A DNA stretch of 64,000 bases from Oceanospirillum linum (lineage in GTDB: Bacteria; Pseudomonadota; Gammaproteobacteria; Pseudomonadales; Halomonadaceae). Positions within the stretch are counted from its first letter, which is position 1. Each line of letters begins with the position of its first letter. Positions 1 through 7,663 of this stretch are shown here, one piece after another. A program made the position numbers and the translations under genes. The notes below the pieces were generated by a model. The model did no database searches and had not been told where the DNA came from. It saw only the letters and a list, made by a program, of their open reading frames with translations. The stretch is from positions 294,540 to 358,539 of the forward strand of contig NZ_FXTS01000004.1 of assembly GCF_900182785.1 (NCBI RefSeq), given 5' to 3'.

Positions 1-160
1 CCTGAATTTAGAAAAGTAAAAGTGCCTTCAAAGGCGTTTTTTTTGCTGAAGAATAGACTTGAACTTAGAAACTACAGGACGAGGTATTACGAATAAAACT
101 ACGTATTGGAGAATATAAATTAGCGGCTTTCTTTCTAGCTGCAATCATAATACATAAAGA
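1..160 (-). promoter_or_regulatory. 5' leader of a second, off-window csp gene
   Basis: This block is about 95% identical to 500-655, which is the leader of the csp gene at 280-489. It therefore looks like the long 5' untranslated leader and promoter end of a second cold-shock gene whose coding region lies left of position 1. Long csp leaders fold as cold-sensing RNAs in enterobacteria; that this one does so is inference. Differences between the copies are a handful of substitutions and a one-base length change in the T run near 36-44. A -10-like TATTAT (minus strand) lies near the conserved boundary. Confidence 0.7.
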
Positions 161-225
161 AAACTAAAATAGCCAGCACTATTTTATAGTGTATATAGAA
201 ATAAAAATATCATTAGCCAATAAAA

Positions 226-253
226 CAAAAAAAGCCAGTCACTAGGACTGGCT
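226..253 (-). terminator. Rho-independent terminator of csp
   Basis: Perfect 8-bp stem (233-240 with 246-253), 5-nt loop, followed on the minus strand by a T run (A run at 227-233). It lies 27 bp past the csp stop and also separates it from the second csp leader. Confidence 0.9.
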
Positions 254-279
254 TCTTTCAAACAAGGTTATCTGTAAAA

Positions 280-489
280 TTACAGAGCAACGATGTTCTC
301 TGCCTGAGGGCCTTTAGCGCCATCAGTAACAGTAAATTCAACTTGCTGACCTTCAGTCAGAGTTTTGAATCCAGAGCTTGCAATTGCACTGAAGTGAGCA
401 AACACGTCAGGACCAGATTGCTGCTCGATGAAACCAAAACCTTTAGCTTCGTTAAACCACTTAACAGTACCACGGATAGTATTAGACAT
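280..489 (-). CDS. Cold-shock-domain protein (CspA family)
   Basis: A 69-residue single cold-shock domain, the full length of the family. RNP1 (KGFGFI, about residues 16-21) and RNP2 (VFAHFSAI, about 29-36) are intact, with the usual opening TVKWFNEAKGFG. Such proteins bind single-stranded RNA and DNA as chaperones or antiterminators in the cytoplasm. The paralogue cannot be told from sequence, so no CspA/CspD symbol is given. It has a leader of about 165 nt and its own terminator. A near-identical leader at 1-160 shows it is one of a tandem pair. Confidence 0.95.
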   Translation of the reverse strand: MSNTIRGTVKWFNEAKGFGFIEQQSGPDVFAHFSAIASSGFKTLTEGQQVEFTVTDGAKGPQAENIVAL

Positions 490-657
490 AATAAATTCAC
501 CTGAATTTAGAAAAGTAAAAGTGCCTTCAAAGGCGGTTTTTTGCTGAAGAATAGACTTGAACTTAGAAACTACAGGACGAGGTATTACGAATAAAACTAC
601 GTATTGGAGAATATAAATTAGCGGCTTTCTTTCTAGCTGCAGTCATAGTACATAAGG
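490..657 (-). promoter_or_regulatory. Long csp 5' leader with putative promoter end
   Basis: Between the csp start and about 657 lies an A/T-rich leader conserved with 1-160. It ends at a -10-like TACTAT on the minus strand (about 645-650). It contains the inverted repeat GCCTTTGAAGGC close to the start codon. Leader function and exact transcription start are inferred only from csp precedent and from the duplicated block. Confidence 0.55.
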
Positions 658-736
658 ACAGACCGAATAGCGAGCTTTATTTCAGATATTTCTCTTTCCT
701 CTCCTTTCTCCTCTTTGTCCATTCTGGAGCACCAAT

Positions 737-762
737 AAAAAAACCCCGCTCATGGCGGGGTT
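737..762 (-). terminator. Terminator of the dctPQM operon
   Basis: AACCCCGC (742-749) pairs with GCGGGGTT (755-762), followed on the minus strand by a T run (A run 737-743). It is the strongest terminator downstream of dctM. Confidence 0.85.
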
Positions 763-819
763 AACAGAGTGCTTACGCACAAGCACAGTAAGAAAGTCTG
801 GCAGTATTGCCGCCAGAAA

Positions 820-850
820 AGGCTTTGATTCAAGACCTGAATCAAAGCCT
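820..850 (-). repeat. 13-bp inverted repeat just after dctM
   Basis: A perfect 13-bp stem (820-832 with 838-850) with a 5-nt loop lies 26 bp beyond the dctM stop. Only a short T run follows on the minus strand, so it is more likely an RNA-stabilising 3' hairpin or an accessory terminator than the main one. Confidence 0.6.
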
Positions 851-875
851 GTCGGATTGAAAGTCTTTACGTTGA

Positions 876-2273
876 TCAGTACCCGTTCAACTGATCGATA
901 TACTCCGGGAGGAACAGAGATATCTGAGGCACATAGGTAATCAGAATCAGGAAGCCCAGCAGTAGTGCCAGCCAAGGCAGTGCAGCTCTGATCACCCAAA
1001 CCATACTCCGCCCGGTAATACCTGCTGTCACGAACAGGTTCAAACCTACTGGCGGTGTCAGCATACCGATCTCCATGTTCACCACCATAATGATACCAAG
1101 GTGAATCGGATCAATGCCCAGTTGAGTTGCAATAGGGAACAGGATCGGAGCCATAATCAGCAGAATCGCGGATGGCTCCATGAAGTTACCCGCCGCCAAC
1201 AGCAGGATGTTCACCACAATCAGGAAACCCCAGGCAGGCAGGCCCCAACCAATTATCGTTTCCGCAATGATGTGCGGGATACGCTCAGTGGTCAGAACAT
1301 GGGCAAATAACATGGCGTTGGCAATGATAAACAGCAGCATCAGAGAAACTTTAGCTGCATCCAGAACAACACGCTTTACTTCAGCATCAAAGAAAGACTG
1401 CGGCAGAGCAATACCGATCTGCGCCAGGTTACGCCCTACACAGGCGCCTATCGACTCACCATCATAGCGCCACGGCTTATCTTTCAGAGACCCCATATCC
1501 CGGTAACCGAACACAGCAACCAGAAAAGCGTAAACGGCAGCAACCGCAGCTGCTTCAGTCGGACTCGCCACACCACCATAAATAGAACCCAAAACGATCA
1601 CGATCAGCATCAGACCGCCCATGGCGATCGCACCTGAGCGGAACAGGGCACGGAACCCAGGGAATGGCTGAGCCGGGAAGTTTTTGATGCGCGCCACAAC
1701 ATAGATGGCGATCATCAGAATACCGCCCATCATAAGACCCGGAATCATACCCGCCATAAACATACGGGCTGCAGATACCTCTGTCGCCGCAGCATATACC
1801 AGCATCACGATAGAGGGTGGAATCAGAATACCCAAAGTACCTGCGTTCGCAATAACACCTGCGGCAAAACTTTCCGGATAACCAGCCCGAACCATACCGG
1901 CAATCACAATAGTACCAATCGCAGCTACCGTTGCAGGTGAAGAACCGGATACGGCTGCAAACAACATACAGGCCATAACAGAGGCCATCGCCAGACCACC
2001 TTTAACGTGGCCGATACTGTCTACTGCAAAGTTAATCAAACGCTTGGCTACACCACCGGTAGACAGGAAGGCTGACGACAGGATAAAGAAAGGAATCGCC
2101 AGCAGAGTGTAATGATGCGATAACGCTTCAAATAGCTTCAACGATACAGATGCCAGGGAATCCCCCGAAAACATCAGAATAGTGCCCACACTGGACAAGC
2201 CCAGTGCCACAGCAATTGGCATACCCAGGAAGATACAGCCAAACAAAATCAGGAAAAGTACAGCAATTGTCAT
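876..2273 (-). CDS. dctM: TRAP transporter large permease DctM
   Basis: A 465-aa very hydrophobic protein with about 12 membrane segments. It is the large membrane subunit of a TRAP (tripartite ATP-independent periplasmic) dicarboxylate transporter, which uses the sodium gradient to import substrate delivered by DctP. The opening MTIAVLFLILFGCIFLGMPIAVALG and the PPSIVMLVYAAATEVSAARM-type segment are typical. It is some 35 residues longer than usual; the extra soluble stretch falls around residues 255-310, between two membrane blocks. The start codon overlaps the dctQ stop by 4 bp (ATGA), so the two are translationally coupled. Confidence 0.93.
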   Translation of the reverse strand: MTIAVLFLILFGCIFLGMPIAVALGLSSVGTILMFSGDSLASVSLKLFEALSHHYTLLAIPFFILSSAFLSTGGVAKRLINFAVDSIGHVKGGLAMASVMACMLFAAVSGSSPATVAAIGTIVIAGMVRAGYPESFAAGVIANAGTLGILIPPSIVMLVYAAATEVSAARMFMAGMIPGLMMGGILMIAIYVVARIKNFPAQPFPGFRALFRSGAIAMGGLMLIVIVLGSIYGGVASPTEAAAVAAVYAFLVAVFGYRDMGSLKDKPWRYDGESIGACVGRNLAQIGIALPQSFFDAEVKRVVLDAAKVSLMLLFIIANAMLFAHVLTTERIPHIIAETIIGWGLPAWGFLIVVNILLLAAGNFMEPSAILLIMAPILFPIATQLGIDPIHLGIIMVVNMEIGMLTPPVGLNLFVTAGITGRSMVWVIRAALPWLALLLGFLILITYVPQISLFLPEYIDQLNGY

Positions 2274-2911
2274 TTGTCTGCTCCCGAAGTACCAGGTTTA
2301 TTAACATCAGGTCTATCTTGGCTATCTGAGCCGGAATCAGCTTGCTCAGAAGTCATTTTTTCGGCTTTGGCGCTATCAGCTGCATTCTGCAGCTCTTCCG
2401 CCAGATGCATACTTTCCTTACCTTCATCAGCCAGATGGAAGCCATCTTTTTTACCTGTAAGAATGCCCCAGCCCAACTCAGCGAAACGAATGACCAATAA
2501 CACAAAGCCCACCGGCATGATCATCATCGCCATCCACTTAGGAATAGGGATATCCTCCATCTCAATATTGATCATATGCATCAGCTGCAGGTAGTCCCAG
2601 GAACCTAACAGGAAAAGGGCGCAATAAACAAAGCACAGTGCGATGGCAACAAGACCGGCCAGGCGGCGTAGCGGTTCGGGCAGCAATTTTACCGCGACAT
2701 CAACCCCGATATGCGCACCAATACGCACTCCATAAGAGGCGCCAAACAGTACAAACCATGCAGCAGTGTAAAGGGTTGCTTCCTGAATCCAGGTCACACC
2801 AGTGCTGAAGACAAAGCGCATAATCACTTCAGCAAATACCAGCAGGGTCATGGCGACCAGCAAGAGAGCAACAATGTTCTCTTCAAGTTTATGAATGAAA
2901 CGTACAACCAT
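2270..2911 (-). CDS. dctQ: TRAP transporter small permease DctQ
   Basis: A 213-aa protein with four membrane segments, the small membrane subunit that pairs with DctM. The open frame extends to 3058, but the extra 49 residues are unlike DctQ. The ATG at 2911 gives the usual start MVVRFIHKLEENIVALLL with a weak GAGAG upstream. After the last helix (about residue 155) a charged, Ser/Asp/Lys-rich tail of about 60 residues follows, longer than typical and probably disordered. It overlaps dctM by 4 bp and lies 258 bp after dctP with a strong hairpin between. Confidence 0.9.
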   Translation of the reverse strand: MVVRFIHKLEENIVALLLVAMTLLVFAEVIMRFVFSTGVTWIQEATLYTAAWFVLFGASYGVRIGAHIGVDVAVKLLPEPLRRLAGLVAIALCFVYCALFLLGSWDYLQLMHMINIEMEDIPIPKWMAMMIMPVGFVLLVIRFAELGWGILTGKKDGFHLADEGKESMHLAEELQNAADSAKAEKMTSEQADSGSDSQDRPDVNKPGTSGADK

Positions 2912-3031
2912 GATTAAACTCTCATCGTTTCGTGAGCAGGCTCTGTCCGGATAAAAGCCGGACGGTGAAAACCATCGGGCCATCAGGTAATGGAATAGAA
3001 GCCAAAGGGGGTATGTGAGGGTTTTAAAACA

Positions 3032-3055
3032 CCGCTGCCAGCGCACTGGCAGCGG
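3032..3055 (-). repeat. Intercistronic stem-loop between dctP and dctQ
   Basis: A perfect 10-bp GC-rich stem (3032-3041 with 3046-3055) with a 4-nt loop, followed on the minus strand by TGTTTT. In TRAP operons a hairpin here is known to let dctP messenger outnumber dctQM by partial termination or 3' protection. This copy probably does the same. Confidence 0.7.
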
Positions 3056-3169
3056 CATTTTCTTCTCTACTACGCGCTCATTAAGTGCATTAAACCGCTC
3101 TTAAAGTAGACAGAGCGCTACAACACACCTTACTGAAGAGGCAAAAACCATCTCAGTAAAGCAAGGTTG

Positions 3170-4157
3170 TTAGTTGTTAGCCTGAACGGCAGCATCAATA
3201 ACGTCTTTACCAATCTGACGCTCGAACTGTTTCCAAACAGGCTTCATCGCTTCTACCCACTGCTGACGCTCAGCATCAGAAATTTGCAGGACAGTGGTAC
3301 GACCAGAGTCGATAATACGTTGACGGTCACCCATCGCTTTCTCTTTCGCTACGCCATTACCGTAAGCGATCGCCTCATCCATTGCTTTCTTCAGCTCGAC
3401 ACGAACATCATCGTCCAGGCCTTTCCAGAAACGGGCAGAGGTTACAACCATATAGTCCAGAACACCGTGGTTGGTCTCAGTCACATAATCCTGAATTTCG
3501 AAGAATTTTTTCGAATACAGGTTCGACCATGGGTTTTCAGCACCATCAATCGCTTTAGTCTGCATCAGGGTGAAAACTTCAGAGAACGGCTTTTTCAAAG
3601 GGATCGCATCAACGGCCTCAAACTGAGATACCAGAACGTCTGAAGTCATGATGCGGAATTTCAGGCCTTCAGCATCTGCAGGCGTGCGCAGAGGCTTGTT
3701 AGCTGACATCTGCTTCATACCGTTATGGATATAACCCAGTCCCATCAGACCGCGTTTCTCCAGTGAAGTCAGTAGCTTCTGGCCAGTAGGGCCTTTCTGG
3801 AAACGGTCAACTGCATCCATATCTTTGAACAGGAATGGCAGATCATAGACCTGAAGCTGCTTGGTGTATTTCTTAAATTTAGACAGGGAAGGCGCAGCAA
3901 TCTGAACATCGCCCAGCAGCATCGCTTCCAGAACTTTGCCGTCACCGAACAGCTGAGAGTTTGGATAAACCTCAACATTAACCTTGCCTGGCAGACGGGA
4001 TTCAGCCAGCTCTTTAAATTTAAGAGCCATCTGACCTTTGGGGGGTATTTTCTGCTACAACGTGAGAAAACTTGATCGTTACAGGTGCTGCGAAAGCTGT
4101 GGCTGCACTGGCAAACATACATGCTGCAAGCGTAACCGCTTTGGTGAGTGAACGCAT
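3170..4157 (-). pseudogene. dctP: TRAP dicarboxylate-binding protein DctP, frameshifted
   Basis: The periplasmic solute-binding subunit (about 328 aa when repaired), but split between two frames. From the ATG at 4157 (AGGAG 8 nt upstream) the minus strand encodes a clear signal peptide ending AFA-A and then TIKFSHVVAENTP, after which a stop soon follows. The rest, MALKFKELAESRLPGK onward to 3170, is in the next frame. The joint is a run of six G (4040-4045). Removing one base restores ENTPKGQMALKFKELA, the standard DctP sequence. The remainder is intact, including the family region around RIMTSDVLVSQFEAVDA. Either a recent inactivating slip, phase variation or a sequencing error; the intact remainder favours a recent event or an error. 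Confidence 0.85.
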
Positions 4158-4252
4158 TGATCCGACTCCTAATGGAATTTGTTGTTATGTGATATCGCCC
4201 TTGGCTTTCGGTTATCTCCACAGGAGCACCCGATATAAGCCAACAGGTATGC

Positions 4253-4276
4253 AAAAAAGGCCGGACAACGCCGGCC
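4253..4276 (-). terminator. Minus-strand terminator-like hairpin upstream of dctP
   Basis: GGCCGG (4259-4264) pairs with CCGGCC (4271-4276), with an A run (4253-4258) giving T6 on the minus strand. It lies 96 bp upstream of dctP and overlaps the expected start site of the sigma-54-like promoter at 4285-4301. It could block read-through into dctP or attenuate its transcript. Confidence 0.6.
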
Positions 4277-4284
4277 ACAAACTT

Positions 4285-4301
4285 GCAAAGGCCAGCCCAA
4301 A
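4285..4301 (-). promoter_or_regulatory. Candidate sigma-54 promoter of dctPQM
   Basis: Read on the minus strand the site is TTGGGCTGGCCTTTGCA. GG of the -24 element and GC of the -12 element are exactly 10 bp apart, and the -12 part TTTGCA is a full match. The -24 part is only partial (TTGGGCT against TTGGCAC). Sigma-54 control by DctB/DctD is the known arrangement for many C4-dicarboxylate transporters. Confidence 0.5.
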
Positions 4302-4443
4302 TGACTTAAAGGCTGCGACCGCCCCTAAACAATCAAATACTATGCCAACTTAAAAGCACTCACATCAAAATGGATAACAATATGATTTAAAAAGGTTTTT
4401 TAAAAAAACAACATCCAACAAAAACTTTAAAGCCATCTAATAA

Positions 4444-4640
4444 TGCGCGGATTTCCGCACAATACTAAAAAACATAGGCGGACAACCACCCATCTCAGAC
4501 ATCAAAGCATTAGACCTAGGTCTAAAGCGGTTTCACCTGCAACAGAGTTCCGGAAGCCTTAAGTGTTAAATTCAGTGCGGATTTTCTACAATCCAGCACA
4601 AAACAACCGGCATAAAGCGAAGTGTGCGGCATTTCACACA
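4444..4640 (-). promoter_or_regulatory. Three DctD-like upstream repeats and a palindrome
   Basis: Site 1 (4444-4461) is an inverted repeat built on GCGGAnnTCCGC, reading TGTGCGGAAATCCGCGCA on the minus strand. Site 2 (4574-4590) retains one half, AATCCGCAC. Site 3 (4623-4640), TGTGCGGCATTTCACACA, matches at 13 of 18 positions. A separate perfect 16-bp palindrome, TTAGACCTAGGTCTAA, lies at 4510-4525. They sit 145-355 bp upstream of the -12 element, as expected for enhancer sites. Assignment to a DctD-type activator rests on my recollection of the motif. Confidence 0.45.
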
Positions 4641-4700
4641 AGATGCCACCAGCAATGCACCCAATAACGACAGAGCAAGCAAATGACACTTGAATTTCAT
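4572..4700 (-). CDS. Possible 42-aa lipoprotein-like peptide
   Basis: The ATG at 4700 has a good ribosome site (GGGGAG, 7 nt). It opens a short reading frame starting MKFKCHLLALSLLGALLVASC, a credible lipoprotein signal with a lipobox VASC. Only 21 residues follow. The frame overlaps two of the upstream activator-like repeats, so it may be chance or a decayed gene. No family recognised. Confidence 0.3.
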   Translation of the reverse strand: MKFKCHLLALSLLGALLVASCVKCRTLRFMPVVLCWIVENPH

Positions 4701-4794
4701 CGACACTCCCCCATTTGTTAACTCATAGCTTTGTCCGGTGATATGCAGAAATACAGCCAGACAGACCGATCCAGCTCTCCCGTAAAGGTCACTT

Positions 4795-5472
4795 ATGACG
4801 AACAATATTCGGCCCGCCACCTCCCCTGAGTGGCAAAAAATCAAAACAGTCCTGCTGGATATGGACGGCACTCTGCTGGATCTTCACTTCGACAGTCACT
4901 TCTGGCTGGAGCACCTCCCTAAGCGCTATGCTGAACTGCACAAACTAGATCATGCCAGTGCTCAGGCGTATGTGATCGATGAGATCACCAAAGAACAGGG
5001 CACACTTAACTGGTACAGCCTCGATTATTGGGCCAATCACTTTAAGGTCGATATCGTTGCGCTTAAAAAAGAAGTTCAGCACCTTATTGGTTTTCGAAGT
5101 GACGCCATAGAACTGCTGAAGTTTCTCGAAACACATCAGGCACAGGTTATTCTCGCAACCAATGCTGACCATCATAGTCTTGAGATCAAACTTCCGGTGA
5201 CAGGCCTTGATCAGTATGTAGACCATATTGTCAGTTCCGCTGAGCTTAAAATAGCGAAAGAAGATCCTGCATTCTGGAAAGCCTTAGCAGAAAAGATCCA
5301 TTACGATCCTGCCAGTTCACTCCTGATCGACGACAATGAGAGCGTGCTGGATTCTGCTCGCGAATTTGGTATTCAGTTCCTCTATACCATTATGCAGCCG
5401 GATATGCGTTCACCGGAGAGAACACTGACCCGTTATCCCGGTGTCAGTAAATTTTCAACCATTATCAGCTGA
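4795..5472 (+). CDS. yrfG: GMP/IMP nucleotidase YrfG (HAD family)
   Basis: A 225-aa cytoplasmic haloacid-dehalogenase phosphatase. Motif I is DMDGTL (nucleophile Asp22, acid Asp24). Motif II threonine is in LATNAD (about residue 122), and motif III/IV lie around KEDPAFWKAL and LIDDNESVLDSA. The YrfG features LHFDSHFWLEHLP and NWYSLDYWANHF are clear. The E. coli homologue dephosphorylates GMP and IMP. It begins the conserved group yrfG-hslR-hslO-pckA, here in the same order and strand as in enterics. AAGGT lies a few bases upstream of the ATG. Confidence 0.9.
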   Translation: MTNNIRPATSPEWQKIKTVLLDMDGTLLDLHFDSHFWLEHLPKRYAELHKLDHASAQAYVIDEITKEQGTLNWYSLDYWANHFKVDIVALKKEVQHLIGFRSDAIELLKFLETHQAQVILATNADHHSLEIKLPVTGLDQYVDHIVSSAELKIAKEDPAFWKALAEKIHYDPASSLLIDDNESVLDSAREFGIQFLYTIMQPDMRSPERTLTRYPGVSKFSTIIS

Positions 5473-5539
5473 TAGCAACACCAAAAGTTGCAGGCTCAAA
5501 ATTCAATAGACCGGCACAAAGATATTTAAAGGTAACGGC

Positions 5540-5941
5540 ATGAATACACCCCATACCAAAGTTCGCCTGGATAAATGGCTCTGGGCCGCTCGTTTTTTTA
5601 AAACCCGGGCCTTAGCCAAAAAAGCAATTGAAGGTGGCAAGGTTCATTACAACGGGGATCGCTGTAAAAGCAGCAAAATGGCTGAAATTGGAGCCATGCT
5701 GACACTCCCCCAGGGCTGGGATGAAAAGCGGATCGAGATTATCGCACTTTCCGATCAACGACGGGGAGCACCAGAAGCCGCTCTTCTCTATAAAGAAACA
5801 GCAGCCAGTATCAAAAAGCGGGAAGAAGAGGCAGAAAAGCGCAAGCTAATGAAAAACACTACTGGAGCACCGGATCAACGTCCTAATAAGAAAGACCGCC
5901 GGATGATCCACCGCTTTAAACGGGTTGATAGTGAACTATAA
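5540..5941 (+). CDS. hslR: Heat shock protein 15 (ribosome-associated, S4 domain)
   Basis: A 133-aa basic protein with an S4 RNA-binding domain at residues 8-60 (VRLDKWLWAARFFKTRALAKKAI, then GGKVHYNG) and a lysine/arginine-rich C-terminal tail. The E. coli homologue binds stalled free 50S subunits carrying a nascent chain with peptidyl-tRNA and helps recycle them after heat stress. It follows yrfG by 67 bp and precedes hslO by 187 bp. Confidence 0.93.
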   Translation: MNTPHTKVRLDKWLWAARFFKTRALAKKAIEGGKVHYNGDRCKSSKMAEIGAMLTLPQGWDEKRIEIIALSDQRRGAPEAALLYKETAASIKKREEEAEKRKLMKNTTGAPDQRPNKKDRRMIHRFKRVDSEL

Positions 5942-6128
5942 TAAAAGGACGTCTTATGGCATAGCCATATACGGGTGTTATCGCCATGTCGATAACCTGT
6001 GAATAATGTGACCTCAGGTTGTTTTAGATCACCCCGCGAAACCCACGCCCAAAATACCGTAACCAGAAGTACCAAGATCAGAAACATCACGATCAAGAGT
6101 ACTCTGACCGACAATACAGAAGAGATTT

Positions 6129-7001
6129 ATGAGCCAATACGACTTGATTCAGCGCTTTGTGATTGCCAACACTCCCGTCCGAGGTGAGGTCGTTCGGCTA
6201 AAAGATAGCTTCCGGGAAGTACTTGATAAACACAGCTACCCACCTGCTATTGAAAAACAACTGGGTGAAATGCTCTCCGCAGCCGCCCTGCTGACAGCCA
6301 TTGTTAAAGTAGATGGCATCCTCTCACTCCAGGCAAGAGGCCCTGGCCCCTGCAGCCTGCTGATGGCCGAGTCCAATCCGGGAGGAGATCTGCGAGCGAT
6401 TGCCCGCTGGGATGGAGAGCTGGGCGACGCCAACACGCTGAAGGATTTAATGGGTGAAGGCCAACTTGTCATCACGATTGAACCCACCAATGGCAAGCGT
6501 TATCAGGGCATTATCTCTCTGGAACGTGAAACTCTGGCGCACTGCCTGGAACAGTACTTTGAACAATCCGAGCAATTACCAAGTCGCCTATGGCTCAATG
6601 TTACAGGTAAGGTCGCGTCTGGCTTTATGCTTCAGGCTCTGCCATCAGAACGGACAGAGGCAGATCTGAACGCATGGGAACATGCGGTGAGTCTCGCAGA
6701 AACCATTAAAGATGAAGAGCTTGCCGAATTACCTTTTGAAGACCTATTGCATCGCCTCTATCACCAGGAAGAGGTACGTATTTTTGCAGCAAGTCCGTTG
6801 CGCTTTAACTGCACCTGCTCTGAGGAGCGTGTTAAAAACGCACTGGTCAGCATGGGAAAAGAAGAGCTGAACGAAGTGATCAGGGAGCAGGGAGCCGTTG
6901 AGAGCAAGTGCCAGTTTTGCAACACACTTTATCGCTTCAGTGCGGCTGATATTGAAAACCTTTTTGATAACCCCGATGCGCCATCACCGGTTCTTCATTG
7001 A
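6129..7001 (+). CDS. hslO: Redox-regulated chaperone Hsp33
   Basis: A 290-aa cytoplasmic holdase of usual length. The C-terminal redox switch is intact: Cys228-x-Cys230 and Cys261-x-x-Cys264 bind zinc when reduced and form disulfides upon oxidation plus heat, unfolding the linker and exposing the client site. The N-terminal dimerisation domain carries the family motifs GGDLRAIARWDGELGD and SGFMLQALPS. Its pairing with hslR fits a heat/oxidative stress unit. Confidence 0.95.
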   Translation: MSQYDLIQRFVIANTPVRGEVVRLKDSFREVLDKHSYPPAIEKQLGEMLSAAALLTAIVKVDGILSLQARGPGPCSLLMAESNPGGDLRAIARWDGELGDANTLKDLMGEGQLVITIEPTNGKRYQGIISLERETLAHCLEQYFEQSEQLPSRLWLNVTGKVASGFMLQALPSERTEADLNAWEHAVSLAETIKDEELAELPFEDLLHRLYHQEEVRIFAASPLRFNCTCSEERVKNALVSMGKEELNEVIREQGAVESKCQFCNTLYRFSAADIENLFDNPDAPSPVLH

Positions 7002-7663
7002 CCGGACACTTACCGATTAAACCCCGGGTATATAGCACCAATACTTCAGGTAACGACTATAAACCCAGATATCTTTCTATAAAAAAGTATCGTTGCAACC
7101 TGATTGTGTTGCAGCGATACCGGAAAACCTCTCCTTTATTTCGGTAAAACATCCTCTTTCCGCTCAAATTTCTTGTAGTAAAACTACAAAAAATAAATTT
7201 CAGCCCGAAATACGTCCTAAAAACAGTGAATATCCGGTCATAAAAAGTGAGCCTGATACCTTTTTTATGACATTTTTTGCATTTGGTAGACGTAAGTTAC
7301 GCTTAGTAAGAACCTCTATCATTTAGAGCGTAAACCATCTTTAACACTAAAATTTCAGCGAAATACTCTAAAAACCTCTGCTTTTTTGTGTGCAACTGCA
7401 TCAAGATTTTTGTTTTGTAACTGTTTTTCAGGATTTTCTTCCTGTTAGGGCTTCGCACAGACCTGCTTTTTTTGACATAATACGCGCCTAAAAACCGCGT
7501 CTGCAGACAAGCTGTTTTGGGATTGATCCCCGAAGGCGACGCCCTAAAGAATCGGTTTTTAGTACCCGCTTGGTAATTTGCCCGCTTTGGTAAATTTGCC
7601 CTCTTTGGTAAGTTTGCCCGGTTTGATAGTAGTTGATCGGCTGGAGCCGAAGGACACAAGTAA
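7002..7663 (+). other. Long hslO-pckA intergenic region and pckA leader
   Basis: 662 bp, mostly A/T-rich and without a convincing gene; a 77-codon frame at 7093-7326 has no ribosome site or recognisable sequence. The right half holds a possible promoter near 7452-7481 (TTCGCA, 18 bp, CATAAT). AAAAACCG (7490-7497) could pair with CGGTTTTT (7553-7560) to close a 55-nt loop. Three tandem repeats follow at 7569-7621, before the pckA ribosome site. Confidence 0.5.
7569..7621 (+). repeat. Three 17-18 bp tandem repeats in the pckA leader
   Basis: Units at 7569-7585, 7586-7603 and 7604-7621 share the core TTGGTAA(A/G)TTTGCCC. The first unit lacks one A. A fourth, decayed start (TTTGATAG) follows. 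The array lies 43 bp upstream of the pckA start and is probably transcribed as part of its leader. Confidence 0.8.

Noticed and set aside
4331..4350. Second sigma-54-like site TGGCATAGTATTTGA upstream of dctP
   Set aside because: The -12 dinucleotide is GA rather than GC; the site at 4285-4301 fits better.
5875..6114. 79-aa minus-strand frame with a hydrophobic start between hslR and hslO
   Set aside because: TTG start without ribosome site, and half of it is antisense to hslR; hydrophobicity can arise by chance from the complementary codons.
7093..7326. 77-aa plus-strand frame upstream of pckA
   Set aside because: No ribosome site, odd composition, and no recognisable domain.
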